From: Bacteroidota bacterium | GTDB taxonomy: Bacteria; Bacteroidota; Bacteroidia; Bacteroidales; UBA10428 | Direction: 5' to 3' | NCBI GenBank assembly: GCA_016699695.1 | Contig: CP065006.1 | Coordinates: 3,224,001 to 3,288,000, forward strand | DNA: 64,000 nucleotides | Shown here: in pieces, positions 43,229 through 52,985 of the stretch | Layout: the number at the start of each line of letters is the position of its first letter | How positions within the stretch are numbered: the first letter of the stretch is position 1 | The notes under the pieces: model-generated | What the model was told of the DNA's origin: nothing | What the model saw: the letters and a program-made list of their open reading frames with translations, nothing else | Database searches by the model: none | Position numbers and translations under genes: made by a program

Positions 43229-44215
43229 TTATTGGCAATGTTTTTTAATTCCCCATTCCACTTCGTGAATTGAACCAGGAGGTAAATCGAGAAATTCTGA
43301 GTTTATGTTGAAAGCATTCGGCAGACAGGTCATAGGTTCAATGGCAATGGATTGCCTGTGATCGGGTGTATATAGCTGCAGGTAATTGTATTGGTTGTGT
43401 CCGGTATTTTGCCATACTTTTATCCCGCCTTTCAGGTTTGAATTGTACAGAATTGTCTCAGCCTGGCCGGAATTAGCGGCCACTTTAAAACACGTGTCAA
43501 ACCGATTGTTCCCAATTTGCTTCAGGTTAGAAAAATCGTTGTAGGCATCATGCTCACCTGTTGGGAGCATACGCTGATTGGTGATGTATTTTTCTGCAGC
43601 CGGAAAGCTTATTCTCAGATGATCGATCTGGCAACCTAGTGTAAAATAAGGATGCCAACCAATACCTGCTGGTAAATTCTGGTTTCCGGTATTGGTAATG
43701 CGCGTGCAGATACTCAGCTCACTTTGCTCATTAAGCGTATATGCAATATCAATTTGAAAGGCAAATGGATAGCCAGGAAGATTCTTATCGGAATGGCTTA
43801 ACACAAGGCTGCAGTGATGCTCATCGATGGTTTGTGAAATTTTTACAAATTTTTTATCGAATAACAGGCCGTGGATGGCGTTGTTTTCATTCGAAAAGTT
43901 CACATTTAGCTGATACTGCTTTCCTTTAAACTGATATTTTCCTCCATCGATGCGATTAGGAAAAGGAAATAGAAGACAACCTTTAAAACTGTTGCCTATG
44001 GTTTCCAATAATTCAGTTTCAGTCCGATAATTTTCTAAAATAGAAATTAATTGATGGTTAACCAGAAGTCTATATCCCAGCAACATGCCTCCCATATCGG
44101 GCAATATAACCAATTGCTCTCGGGTATGCTTATTTGTTATTTCTATTGCTTTTAATCTGCCAAAACATGTTTCGGCGATTTCAAACCTGGTTGCATCCAT
44201 CATTTCTGGTTGCAT
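43229..44215 (-). CDS. Aldose 1-epimerase family protein
   Basis: A 328-residue galactose-mutarotase-like protein. Features are FPFPNRIDGGKYQFKGKQYQ, NAIHGLLFDK with the first active-site His, and AGIGWHPYFTLG with the second His region; the C-terminal part holds AIEPMTCLPNAFN. It interconverts sugar anomers or acts on a sugar-phosphate. No sugar operon is nearby. It may follow from the same strand as the DUF4293 gene but lies upstream of it. Confidence 0.82.
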   Translation of the reverse strand: MQPEMMDATRFEIAETCFGRLKAIEITNKHTREQLVILPDMGGMLLGYRLLVNHQLISILENYRTETELLETIGNSFKGCLLFPFPNRIDGGKYQFKGKQYQLNVNFSNENNAIHGLLFDKKFVKISQTIDEHHCSLVLSHSDKNLPGYPFAFQIDIAYTLNEQSELSICTRITNTGNQNLPAGIGWHPYFTLGCQIDHLRISFPAAEKYITNQRMLPTGEHDAYNDFSNLKQIGNNRFDTCFKVAANSGQAETILYNSNLKGGIKVWQNTGHNQYNYLQLYTPDHRQSIAIEPMTCLPNAFNINSEFLDLPPGSIHEVEWGIKKHCQ

Positions 44216-44445
44216 TTAATTCTACTTCCTGGTAATTATCGAAGCACTAACAAATGCCTTTTTGGCGAATTACTTTGCTGGTATGAAATTTCGACCCTAC
44301 TGGAAATCGTACTTTCTAATTTAACAGGATTTTTTGAGTTTGCCTAATGTTTGTATCTGATATAACGCAATTGTTTCAGCAAGAATTTTAATTATGATGA
44401 GCGGAATTGTTTATAAGTTAGAAGTGAACCTGTTTAATCGTACAA

Positions 44446-44453
44446 TATATTTG
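44446..44453 (+). promoter_or_regulatory. -7 box (TATATTTG) for the SirB1-like gene
   Basis: A perfect TAnnTTTG match 30 bases before the ATG at 44484. Confidence 0.5.
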
Positions 44454-44483
44454 TTTCAAGCATTTAATTCTTGACATTGAATA

Positions 44484-45359
44484 ATGAGAAAGCCAATTCA
44501 GTCTTTGATATCGCTACTTGACGATAAGGATTTGGAAGTAAACAAGGCTGTAACGGCCGAATTGATGAAGCACGGACTGAAGATTATACCCCAGCTCGAA
44601 AAGGTGTGGGAATCTACCTTAGATGGGGACCTTCAGCAGCGGATTGAAAGCCTGATCCATTTTATTCAGGTTTCGCATACACATCAGCAGATAAAAGAAT
44701 GGTTAGACACAGGTGCCACTAATTTGCTCGAAGGGGCTGTCACACTCGCACAAATACAATATCCGAATATTTCACTGGAGTCCATCAGTTCCGAAGTGGA
44801 ACGTATAGCCTCTGATGTAAATTTTGATTCGGGCACAAGCCTTACGGCCTATGAAAAGATAAACCTACTGAACTATGTTATTTTCGATTTGAACCACTTT
44901 ACACGCAATTCTGCCAATTTTTATTCACCTTCCAATTCTTTTATCAATTATGTTCTGGAAACCCGCAAGGGTAATCCGGTTTCGCTGGGTATTTTGTATT
45001 TGTCTATAGCCCGTAAACTTAAATTGCCGGTTTACGGAGTAAACTTACCCAAAGCCTTTGTATTAGCCTATATCAACGAATACCGGCATGTGGAAGCCCG
45101 CGATAAATCGAACGACATTTTATTCTACATAAACCCCTATAACAATGGAGCAATTTTAACCCGCTTCGATGTAGAACGTTTTATTGTAGCTGAAAAATTG
45201 GAACCTAAGGCAGAATATTTTCTTCCATGCAATAACGAGATTATTATGGAAAGGCTAATTGTAAACCTTATAATAGCCTATGAAAAAATTGGTTACAACG
45301 AAAAAGTAAAGCCTCTGCAGCAATTGCTTAAAACCATTAACAAGCAGATTGTGCGATAA
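44484..45359 (+). CDS. SirB1/transglutaminase-like family protein
   Basis: A 291-residue protein. An N-terminal HEAT-like region (LLDDKDLEVNKAVTAELMKH) leads to the SirB1-type transglutaminase-like core, with NFYSPSNSFINYVLETRKGN then PVSLGILYLSIARKLKLPVY and GVNLPKAFVLAY. The catalytic Cys of true transglutaminases is not present at the expected place (VSLG), as is usual for SirB1-type proteins, so it is probably a non-enzymatic scaffold. Function is not established. Confidence 0.75.
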   Translation: MRKPIQSLISLLDDKDLEVNKAVTAELMKHGLKIIPQLEKVWESTLDGDLQQRIESLIHFIQVSHTHQQIKEWLDTGATNLLEGAVTLAQIQYPNISLESISSEVERIASDVNFDSGTSLTAYEKINLLNYVIFDLNHFTRNSANFYSPSNSFINYVLETRKGNPVSLGILYLSIARKLKLPVYGVNLPKAFVLAYINEYRHVEARDKSNDILFYINPYNNGAILTRFDVERFIVAEKLEPKAEYFLPCNNEIIMERLIVNLIIAYEKIGYNEKVKPLQQLLKTINKQIVR

Positions 45360-45361
45360 AA

Positions 45362-45390
45362 AAAACGCCTCCCAAGTCAGGAGGCGTTTT
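45362..45390. terminator. Bidirectional terminator between the SirB1-like gene and rny
   Basis: An 11-bp perfect stem, AAAACGCCTCC and GGAGGCGTTTT, with a 7-base loop, between two convergent genes. A and T runs on either side suit both strands. Confidence 0.87.
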
Positions 45391-45413
45391 CGCTATAAAT
45401 AAGGTTAAATCTG

Positions 45414-46985
45414 CTATTTTGCATAGCTTACCGCGCGTGTTTCGCGAATGACGGTAATTTTTACTTGTCCCGGGTAAGTCATCTCGTCCTGGATACGTTT
45501 TGCAATTTCGTACGACAAGGCATCGGCCTCTTTGTCGCTTACTTTGTCACTTCCAACAATAACCCTGAGTTCGCGACCAGCTTGGATGGCATAGGTTTTT
45601 GTAACGCCGGGATATGCCAAAGCCAGATTTTCAAGATCCTTCAATCGCTTGATATAAGCCTCTACTACTTCCCTGCGGGCACCGGGTCTGGCTCCTGAAA
45701 TGGCATCGCAAACCTGAACAATTGGAGAAATAAGACTGGTCATTTCAATCTCATCGTGGTGAGCTCCTATGGCATTCACAATATCTGGCTTTTCTTTGCA
45801 ACGTTCGGCCATTTTCATTCCGTAAATGGCGTGTGGCAATTCTGGTTCCTCGTCAGATACTTTTCCAATATCGTGTAATAGTCCAGCTCGTTTGGCAGTT
45901 TTCGGGTTTAAACCCAACTCCGATGCCATGATGGCACAAAGATTTGCTACTTCGCGGGAGTGCTGCAGCAGGTTCTGTCCGTAAGAGGAACGGTATTTCA
46001 TTTTACCTACAAGTCGAATGAGTTCAGGATGTAATCCATGCACACCAAGGTCAATGGCAGTGCGTTTACCAACCTCGATAATTTCTTCTTCAATTTGTTT
46101 TTTCGTTTTGGCTACCACCTCTTCAATACGTGCCGGGTGAATCCGGCCATCGGTTACCAGTTGGTGAAGCGCAAGGCGGGCAATTTCCCTGCGAACAGGG
46201 TCGAATGCAGATAGTATAATGGCTTCGGGAGTATCGTCCACGATAATTTCTACACCAGTGGCGGCCTCGAGGGCACGAATGTTTCTACCTTCGCGTCCAA
46301 TGATACGGCCTTTTATTTCGTCACTTTCGATGTTAAATACGGTTACAGCGTTCTCGATGGCAGTTTCAGTAGCTACACGCTGTATGGTTTCTATTACTAC
46401 TTTTTTTGCTTCACGATTGGCAGTCATCTTAGCTTCGTCCATAATTTCGTTGATGTACGAAATCGCTTCTGTCTTGGCTTCGTCTTTGAGCGATTCTATC
46501 AATTGGTTTTTTGCTTCTTCGCCTGATAAACCAGAAATAGTCTCCAACTGCTCAACTTGTTGTTTGTGTAATTTGCTCAGTTCCTGACTTTTTTTCTCGA
46601 CTAGTTCAAGTTGAACATTTAGATTTTCGCGAATGGCATCCTGTTCGTTTTTAAGGCGTTGAAGCTCTTCGTATTTGTGAGAGAGTTGGGATTCGCGCTG
46701 GTTAAATTTCGATTCAGCCTGGGCCAGCTTGCTGTTACGTTCGTTGATGTGCTTTTCGTGTTCCGATTTAAGCTGAAGAAATCTTTCTTTAGCCTGTAAC
46801 ATTTTATCCTTTTTTATTACTTCGGCTTCTGCATTGGCATCGTTAATTATGCTTTCTCTCTTCTTTTTCAGGGCAAAATTGTAGAGCACGAATGCCAACC
46901 CTCCGCCAACCAGAAAGGCAATGCTGCCTATTACAATTCCTTGCAAAAGGAATGTCTGGCTTGCTATTGTGTTTGTTGCGTCCAT
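45414..46985 (-). CDS. rny: Ribonuclease Y
   Basis: A 523-residue membrane-anchored endoribonuclease that starts mRNA decay. One N-terminal membrane helix (about residues 14-36) is followed by a long charged coiled coil (about 37-200), a KH domain (GRIIGREGRNIRALEAATGV) and an HD domain (KRAGLLHDIGKVSDEEPE with the HD metal pair, and IGAHHDE). Length matches the family (about 520). It ends 23 bases before a bidirectional terminator; upstream lie the 6S RNA and zapA on the same strand. Confidence 0.95.
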   Translation of the reverse strand: MDATNTIASQTFLLQGIVIGSIAFLVGGGLAFVLYNFALKKKRESIINDANAEAEVIKKDKMLQAKERFLQLKSEHEKHINERNSKLAQAESKFNQRESQLSHKYEELQRLKNEQDAIRENLNVQLELVEKKSQELSKLHKQQVEQLETISGLSGEEAKNQLIESLKDEAKTEAISYINEIMDEAKMTANREAKKVVIETIQRVATETAIENAVTVFNIESDEIKGRIIGREGRNIRALEAATGVEIIVDDTPEAIILSAFDPVRREIARLALHQLVTDGRIHPARIEEVVAKTKKQIEEEIIEVGKRTAIDLGVHGLHPELIRLVGKMKYRSSYGQNLLQHSREVANLCAIMASELGLNPKTAKRAGLLHDIGKVSDEEPELPHAIYGMKMAERCKEKPDIVNAIGAHHDEIEMTSLISPIVQVCDAISGARPGARREVVEAYIKRLKDLENLALAYPGVTKTYAIQAGRELRVIVGSDKVSDKEADALSYEIAKRIQDEMTYPGQVKITVIRETRAVSYAK

Positions 46986-47016
46986 TGGTTAATTTGAATT
47001 ATATATAAATAAAAAT

Positions 47017-47206
47017 GCCCGCATATTTCCTCAAGATTTATTGAAACCCCATTCTGTCAGGGGTGAAGCCGCCGTACCATGTCGAACTTCCAATGATCTT
47101 TTACGATTCCCGACGAATCGGGATATGGCCTGTTCTTGATGACCCGAGCGATGCTTCAATGTAGAAAGTGTTGAGTTTCACAAATATTTGAAGAAACAAT
47201 GCGGGC
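47017..47206 (-). ncRNA. ssrS: 6S RNA
   Basis: A 190-base element between zapA and rny folds into one long hairpin. The ends pair perfectly (GCCCGCAT at 47017-47024 with ATGCGGGC at 47199-47206), with imperfect pairing continuing through about 34 bases on each side. The tip is a 6-bp stem capped by UUCG in minus-strand sense (47108-47123). A long rod with internal bubbles in the zapA neighbourhood is the hallmark of 6S RNA, which binds the housekeeping RNA polymerase as a promoter mimic. Strand is inferred from the flanking genes. Confidence 0.75.
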
Positions 47207-47235
47207 AATATCGTTGCTATATGTAAAGAACCTAA

Positions 47236-47526
47236 TTACTCTCCTTTTATGTATTCGTCCAATTCTTCAGTAATATCCTTAATGTTTTCAATTACTGTGT
47301 TTACATCGTGTTTTTCTTCCAACTCCACCATTCTGGTGGTATTTTGCAAGGCTGTCATGGCAAGAAAATCAAGAACATCTTTTTCAACGTATTTCTGCTT
47401 ATACTGCAGAAGTCTTTCGTTTATTAGTCTTGCGGCTTTCCTTATTCTTTCCTCTTCGTTTTTATCAATCTTTAAAGGATAAAACTTGTCGGCTATGTTT
47501 ACTTTTATGGAAAGCTTTTCCTCCAT
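47236..47526 (-). CDS. zapA: Cell division protein ZapA
   Basis: A 96-residue ZapA. The N-terminal domain (LSIKVNIADKFYPLKIDKNE, then EERIRKAARLINERLLQYKQ) and the C-terminal coiled coil (VELEEKHDVNTVIENIKDIT) are typical. It bundles FtsZ filaments at mid-cell. It lies 6 bases after the coiled-coil gene and 30 bases before the 6S RNA. Confidence 0.88.
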   Translation of the reverse strand: MEEKLSIKVNIADKFYPLKIDKNEEERIRKAARLINERLLQYKQKYVEKDVLDFLAMTALQNTTRMVELEEKHDVNTVIENIKDITEELDEYIKGE

Positions 47527-47532
47527 TCACAG

Positions 47533-47826
47533 CTACTTATTTAAAAGAGCAATACATTTGTCAATCTCCCGCACAATTCTGTTCACTTTCAACTTCGCAT
47601 CGTGTGTGTTTTCAAACGATACTTCCAGTTGTTTAGCTAATTTTAAATTGTTATATTTTGATTCAAAGTCTTCTTTTTCTCTATACAAATTTGCAACATT
47701 TTGTTCCAGCTTTTTCTTTTCTGCCTCTAAAATGCTGTTTTTTTCTTTTTCTCTTTCATGTAATTGAATGACTTTTTTTATTCTATCGCGCAGTAAAAGA
47801 ATAAGTTGGTCATTACTCTGTTCCAT
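47533..47826 (-). CDS. Coiled-coil protein upstream of zapA
   Basis: A 97-residue protein that is almost wholly a charged coiled coil (HEREKEKNSILEAEKKKLEQ). It leads the unit with zapA, and small coiled-coil proteins occupy this place in many Bacteroidota, so a ZapB-like role in division is a fair guess. It has a perfect -7 box upstream. Sequence alone does not prove the function. Confidence 0.65.
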   Translation of the reverse strand: MEQSNDQLILLLRDRIKKVIQLHEREKEKNSILEAEKKKLEQNVANLYREKEDFESKYNNLKLAKQLEVSFENTHDAKLKVNRIVREIDKCIALLNK

Positions 47827-47862
47827 GAAAATATCTTGCTATAAATTTACATAATGCTTATA

Positions 47863-47870
47863 CAAATATA
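47863..47870 (-). promoter_or_regulatory. -7 box (TATATTTG) for the zapA unit
   Basis: A perfect minus-strand TAnnTTTG match 36 bases upstream of the coiled-coil gene. It probably also feeds zapA and the 6S RNA precursor. Confidence 0.55.
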
Positions 47871-47944
47871 AAAAAATCTTTAAGTTATTTTTACCTCATA
47901 TTAATTTATAATCTGTTTTTTACACGGCATTTAATCTTTATTTT

Positions 47945-49657
47945 ATGGGCATTTCTTTTCAAATTCAATTTGTATTTCTGTTATTCTCTATAATAACTGC
48001 TTCACCTGTTTTTTCCCAAACATTTCAATTGGTGCCCCCTCTCGATTTGCCATTGTATTTGTCTGGTAATTTTGGAGAATTGAGGAGTACCCATTTTCAT
48101 GCAGGAATCGACATTAAAACAAATGGTACTATTGGTAAGCCTGTTTATGCCGTGCAATCGGGCTATGTATCGCGTGTTAAGGTGCAGTCTGGAGGCTATG
48201 GTCATGCGGTTTATATTACGCATGCCAACGGGTATACCTCGGTTTATGCCCATATGGAAGAGTTTTATCCGGAATTGGAAGCTTACCTGCAAAACGAACA
48301 GTACCGGCGAAAATCTTACGAGATCGACCTGAACTTGCCCGCAGACCTATTTGTTGTGAATCAGGGGCAGAAAATAGGCTTATCAGGAAATACTGGTCGT
48401 TCGGGAGGACCCCATTTGCATTTTGAGTTGCGCGATTCGAGACAGGTGCCTTTGAATGGACTAAAATTCAATCTTCCTGTGAAAGATTCAATTCCTCCGG
48501 TATTTATGCGTTTGGCTGTTTACAGCCAGTTAGATACCCTTACTTTTATCCCTGCCGACAAGCGCATGTATTCGGTTGCCGGATCAAACGGGACTTACTA
48601 CACTTCCGGCACTATAAAAGTCGGAAGTGCCTCAGCGTTTGGAGTAGAAGTATATGATTATCTGAATGGTTCAAACAATAAATGTGGTATTTACGAACTT
48701 GAGTTTTTGCTGGATGATACCTTAATCTATTCTTTTACAATCGACAAGATCAGCTTTGATGAGTCGCGTTTTATCAAATCTCACCTCGATTACGCTGAGA
48801 AAATGTTGAACGACCGATACGTTCACCGATTATTCTCCGAAACCAATAACCAACTTTCGATTTACAATAAAGTTCGGGATGGCGGAGTTGTAAGACTTAA
48901 TAAAGACAGAACCTACAAGGCAAAGGTGCGTGTTACCGATGTGTACCAAAACAAATCGGAACTCAATTTTAAATTGGCACTGGCTGACGATATCCCTAAT
49001 ACACCTTCCGATACAGGCAATGTTTATATCAGTTGTAAGCAGGAAAAGACTTATCAAAATGAATATTTCTCGCTGTATTTTCCTTCAAATGCACTTTTTT
49101 CAGATAAATGGGTATCCTTTATCAGCATTCCATACCCCACTCAGTCTTTCTCCGATATTATTGTGGTAGGCGATGAGCTCGTTGCCTTAAATAAACAACC
49201 AGAATTATCGCTTTCTGTAACACGGCCGCTCAATGGTATGTTGCCAGAGAAACTTTTGTTGGCACAAATTGACGAGAAAGGAGAGCTGGAATCCCTTGGA
49301 GGAAGGTATCAGTCAGGTAGGGTAATAGCTTCCATAAGCAAGTTCGGCAAATACCTTGTGGTCTGCGATACCTTGTCGCCAGAGATTATTCCACTTTCAT
49401 TCATCAACGGGGGCCGTTACAAGGCTGGCGATATGCTGTCGTTTATTATATCCGACAACCTATCGGGAATTAAAACCTACAATGCCTATGTCGATGGGAA
49501 TTGGGTCTTATTCCGTTTCGATGCAAAAACAGGTACCTTTAGTTGCAAGCTGGACAAGAAAAGGATTGCTAACTTGAATGAACCTCATAAGCTCGAAATT
49601 TATGTGCTCGACGAGCGTAATAACCTGGCCAAGTATTCAGCCTCTTTTTATTTCTAA
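47945..49657 (+). CDS. M23 (LytM-type) peptidoglycan endopeptidase
   Basis: A 570-residue exported protein with a signal peptide ending PVFSQ. The LytM domain is N-terminal and complete: zinc ligands His52 and Asp56 (HFHAGID) and His159 within GPHLHFE, plus His103 (YAHM). An insertion separates the two halves of the active site (about residues 108-140). The long C-terminal region is beta-rich and probably binds wall or protein partners. It cuts cross-link peptides in the periplasm. anmK starts 3 bases after its stop. Confidence 0.88.
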   Translation: MGISFQIQFVFLLFSIITASPVFSQTFQLVPPLDLPLYLSGNFGELRSTHFHAGIDIKTNGTIGKPVYAVQSGYVSRVKVQSGGYGHAVYITHANGYTSVYAHMEEFYPELEAYLQNEQYRRKSYEIDLNLPADLFVVNQGQKIGLSGNTGRSGGPHLHFELRDSRQVPLNGLKFNLPVKDSIPPVFMRLAVYSQLDTLTFIPADKRMYSVAGSNGTYYTSGTIKVGSASAFGVEVYDYLNGSNNKCGIYELEFLLDDTLIYSFTIDKISFDESRFIKSHLDYAEKMLNDRYVHRLFSETNNQLSIYNKVRDGGVVRLNKDRTYKAKVRVTDVYQNKSELNFKLALADDIPNTPSDTGNVYISCKQEKTYQNEYFSLYFPSNALFSDKWVSFISIPYPTQSFSDIIVVGDELVALNKQPELSLSVTRPLNGMLPEKLLLAQIDEKGELESLGGRYQSGRVIASISKFGKYLVVCDTLSPEIIPLSFINGGRYKAGDMLSFIISDNLSGIKTYNAYVDGNWVLFRFDAKTGTFSCKLDKKRIANLNEPHKLEIYVLDERNNLAKYSASFYF

Positions 49658-49660
49658 TTT

Positions 49661-50731
49661 ATGATTGCGAAAAAACATGATCACCGCGTTCTTGGCATGA
49701 TGTCTGGTACCAGTCTTGACGGTCTGGACCTTGTAGTGTGTCATTTCGAAAGAAAAAGAAAAGGCTGGAAATACGAAACAATAGTTTCTAAAACAATTTC
49801 CTATCCGGTTGGAATACAAGCAGAACTTAAAAGTGTGTTTAATCAGGATGCAAACACCCTTGCCGCCTTGCACGCATCTCTTGGCAGGTTCATGGGACAG
49901 GAGGCTAAACGTTTTCTGTCTGATACCAAATCGCAGGTTGATTTTATTTCTTCTCACGGCCATACTATCTTTCATGCACCCGATAAGGGGTATACCCTGC
50001 AAATTGGCAACGGTGCTGAGATTGCGGTCGCTACCGATAAAATCGTGGTTTGCGATTTCCGTTCGACTGATGTAGCAAGAGGCGGTCAAGGTGCTCCTTT
50101 GGTGCCTGTTGGCGATAAGCTTCTTTTTAGTGAATTCGATGCCTGCCTCAACCTTGGTGGCTTTGCCAATGTTTCATACGACCGCTCCGATGGGGTAAGG
50201 ATTGCTTTTGACATCTGCCCTGTGAATATTGTGCTGAACAAGCTGGCTAATTCCCTCGGCCATCCTTACGATTCGAATGGAGACCTTGCCCAAACGGGGC
50301 AATTATTGCCTGATCTGTTGGAGAAGCTAAATAATCTGGACTATTACAAAGCAACATTTCCGAAATCACTCGGGCTCGAATGGGTTCATACCAACATCTT
50401 ACCTTTGTTAATAGGAACTCATACTGCAAAAGACCTGCTGCGAACATTTACTATGCATGCTGCGCAGCAGATTGCTCAAACTTTAAATGAAGGTCCCGGA
50501 AAAACTGTGCTTGTAACCGGAGGGGGAGCATACAACGGTTTTTTGCTTGATCAGGTCAAACTCCTTTGCCATAAAGAACTGGTAATTCCGACGAATACCC
50601 TGATTGAAATGAAAGAAGCGGTAATTTTTGCTTTCCTAGGTCTTTTGCGCCTCGAAGGGAAGGTAAATACTTTGGCCAGTGTAACCGGTGCCTGGAACAA
50701 TTCAGTATCAGGTGCTGTTTATTTACCATAA
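49661..50731 (+). CDS. anmK: Anhydro-N-acetylmuramic acid kinase
   Basis: A 356-residue sugar kinase of the ASKHA fold. MMSGTSLDGLDL is the phosphate-1 motif, FISSHGHTIFHAP holds the catalytic region, and VLVTGGGAYNGFL is near the C-terminus. It converts 1,6-anhydro-MurNAc to MurNAc-6-phosphate in cell-wall recycling. It is placed 3 bases after the M23 endopeptidase, which links wall cutting and recycling in one operon. Confidence 0.92.
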   Translation: MIAKKHDHRVLGMMSGTSLDGLDLVVCHFERKRKGWKYETIVSKTISYPVGIQAELKSVFNQDANTLAALHASLGRFMGQEAKRFLSDTKSQVDFISSHGHTIFHAPDKGYTLQIGNGAEIAVATDKIVVCDFRSTDVARGGQGAPLVPVGDKLLFSEFDACLNLGGFANVSYDRSDGVRIAFDICPVNIVLNKLANSLGHPYDSNGDLAQTGQLLPDLLEKLNNLDYYKATFPKSLGLEWVHTNILPLLIGTHTAKDLLRTFTMHAAQQIAQTLNEGPGKTVLVTGGGAYNGFLLDQVKLLCHKELVIPTNTLIEMKEAVIFAFLGLLRLEGKVNTLASVTGAWNNSVSGAVYLP

Positions 50732-50847
50732 ATTAAACACAGTAAAATTCAAGTTGTATGAATGCCGGTATATGACGATTATTAGCATTTTTGCAATGCA
50801 AATAGTTTTTTTTTGCCATATTCAGATATAACTTAAATTACCATAGA

Positions 50848-52482
50848 ATGAAAAGAATAATAATTATTGCCTTGCTGTTTGCGGGATATGCAACAACAAA
50901 GGCATGTACTAACTTTTTAGTTACAAAAGGAGCTTCTTCCGATGGATCAACCATGATAACCTATGCAGCTGACTCGCATGTATTGTTTGGTGAATTGTAC
51001 TTTTACCCTGCAGCCAAATACGGTGCCACGGATTCGCTCGAGATTTACGAATGGGATACAGGAAAATATTTAGGTAAAATTAAACAGGCTCCTGAAACAT
51101 ACAAGGTAGTTGGCAACATCAACGAACACCAGCTTGCTATTGGCGAAACGACTTATGGCGGCAGACCTGAACTGATTGACACAACCGGGGTAATCGACTA
51201 CGGAAGTCTGATGTACATTACCCTTCAACGAGCCAAAACAGCACGCGAGGCCATTCAGATTATTGGTGAATTGCTTGCGACCTATGGTTATTACAGCAGT
51301 GGGGAGTCATTCTCTATTGCCGACCCTAACGAGGTATGGATTATGGAAATGATAGGAAAAGGTGTAGGAAACAAAGGTGCTGTTTGGGTGGCACAACGCA
51401 TTCCGGATGGTTATATCAGCGGTCATGCGAACCAGGCACGTATTACCCAGTTTCCTATCAATGACCCTGAAAACTGTTTGTATGCACCCGATGTAATTAG
51501 CTTTGCAAAAGAAAAAGCTTATTACCAGGGTCCTGATAGTTTGTTTAGTTTCTCCGATGCTTATGCTCCGGTTGATTTTGGCGGTGCACGTTTTTGCGAT
51601 GCGCGCGTTTATGCAGGTTTTAATAAAGTAAATTCCGGCATGAAAGCTTATGAGGATTATGCCATGGGGCACAACCTCCAAAACCGTATGCCACTTTGGG
51701 TAAAGCCGGACAAAAAACTTAACGTGAGCGATGTAATGGGCATGATGCGCGATTATTACCAGGGAACTCCTATGGACATGACCCAGGATATCGGTGCCGG
51801 TGCCAATGCCTGCATCGTGCGCTGGCGCCCTCTTACCTGGGAGGTTGATGGTAAAACATATTTCAATGAAAGAGCCATTTCAACACAACAAACAGGATTT
51901 TCTTTTGTGGCACAAATGCGCAGTTGGTTACCCAATCCAGTGGGTGGCATTTTATGGTTTGGTGTAGACGATACTTATAGCACGGTTTACACACCTGTTT
52001 ATTGCGGAACCAATGGGGTGCCTCATGCATTTGCAGTAGGAAATGGCTCTATGATGAAATTCAGCGATGAATCGGCGTTTTGGATTTTTAACATGGTATC
52101 GAATCTGGCTTACACACGCTACAACCTGATGTTGCCTTTTATTCAGGACAAACAATCGAGGCTCGAACAAAGCTTTATCGAAAGTGTGAAAGTAATGGAT
52201 GCCCGTTATCTGGCAACCAAAAAGGAAAAAGAACAAGCCGAATTGCTAACAAACTTCACGCTCGAAGCTGGAAACCAAACGCTTAACGAATGGAAATCGC
52301 TTTACCAGTTTTTATTTGTGCGATTTATGGATGGCAATGTTAAGAGTGAAGTGCCAGTTCCGGAAGGTTATAAATATGTAACACCTAAACTAGAACAACC
52401 CGGATACAGCGAGGCCTGGTACAAGAAAGTAGCCGAAGATACCGGCGAACGTCTGAAAGTACCGGAAGGCAGCGGACATTAA
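50848..52482 (+). CDS. C69 family dipeptidase
   Basis: A 544-residue peptidase of the N-terminal nucleophile type (peptidase family C69/U34). The first 19 residues are a signal peptide-like segment, and Cys20 (KACTNFLVTKGASSDGSTM) is the expected nucleophile after cleavage. NSF-like segments such as AIGETTYGGRPEL and HANQARITQFPI follow the family pattern. It would release dipeptides in the periplasm or outside the cell. It follows anmK after about 115 bases. Confidence 0.85.
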   Translation: MKRIIIIALLFAGYATTKACTNFLVTKGASSDGSTMITYAADSHVLFGELYFYPAAKYGATDSLEIYEWDTGKYLGKIKQAPETYKVVGNINEHQLAIGETTYGGRPELIDTTGVIDYGSLMYITLQRAKTAREAIQIIGELLATYGYYSSGESFSIADPNEVWIMEMIGKGVGNKGAVWVAQRIPDGYISGHANQARITQFPINDPENCLYAPDVISFAKEKAYYQGPDSLFSFSDAYAPVDFGGARFCDARVYAGFNKVNSGMKAYEDYAMGHNLQNRMPLWVKPDKKLNVSDVMGMMRDYYQGTPMDMTQDIGAGANACIVRWRPLTWEVDGKTYFNERAISTQQTGFSFVAQMRSWLPNPVGGILWFGVDDTYSTVYTPVYCGTNGVPHAFAVGNGSMMKFSDESAFWIFNMVSNLAYTRYNLMLPFIQDKQSRLEQSFIESVKVMDARYLATKKEKEQAELLTNFTLEAGNQTLNEWKSLYQFLFVRFMDGNVKSEVPVPEGYKYVTPKLEQPGYSEAWYKKVAEDTGERLKVPEGSGH

Positions 52483-52607
52483 AACAAGGGTTGGATCGAA
52501 AATAAAAAAAACAAAAGATTTAAGCTTCGCAGCGATACATTATTGAAAATATTTTACTAATATTGCGACCTGAAAAATCGGGGTGTAACCAATAAATATC
52601 TATTCAG

Positions 52608-52967
52608 ATGGATTTACTTAAAGTAGCTGAGAGTCATTTTACTGTTGAAAAAGAGGTTCCGGAATTTGCAGCCGGCGATACCATAACTGTTCATTACAAA
52701 ATTAAAGAAGGTAATAAAGAACGCGTGCAGCAATATCGTGGCGTTGTTATTCAACGTAAAGGTACTGGCATTAAAGAAACATTTACCGTTCGGAAGATGT
52801 CAGGCAATATTGGTGTAGAGCGTATTTTTCCTCTTGCTTCACCTTTTATCGACAAAATTGAGGTGAATAAACACGGACGTGTACGGAGGGCCAGAATTTT
52901 CTATTTCCGCGAACTTACTGGTAAAAAGGCCCGTATTCAGGAACGTAAAGTGGTTAAAAAAGCTTAA
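52608..52967 (+). CDS. rplS: 50S ribosomal protein L19
   Basis: A 119-residue L19, located at the 30S-50S interface. EFAAGDTITVHYKIKEGNKE, RVQQYRGVVIQRKGTG and VERIFPLASPFIDKIEV are conserved, and VRRARIFYFRELTGKKARI is the C-terminal signature. It stands alone instead of with rpsP/rimM/trmD. A near-consensus -7 box (TAATATTG) lies at 52558-52565, and a strong terminator follows. Confidence 0.96.
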   Translation: MDLLKVAESHFTVEKEVPEFAAGDTITVHYKIKEGNKERVQQYRGVVIQRKGTGIKETFTVRKMSGNIGVERIFPLASPFIDKIEVNKHGRVRRARIFYFRELTGKKARIQERKVVKKA

Positions 52968-52985
52968 TCTAATCTCACAACATAG

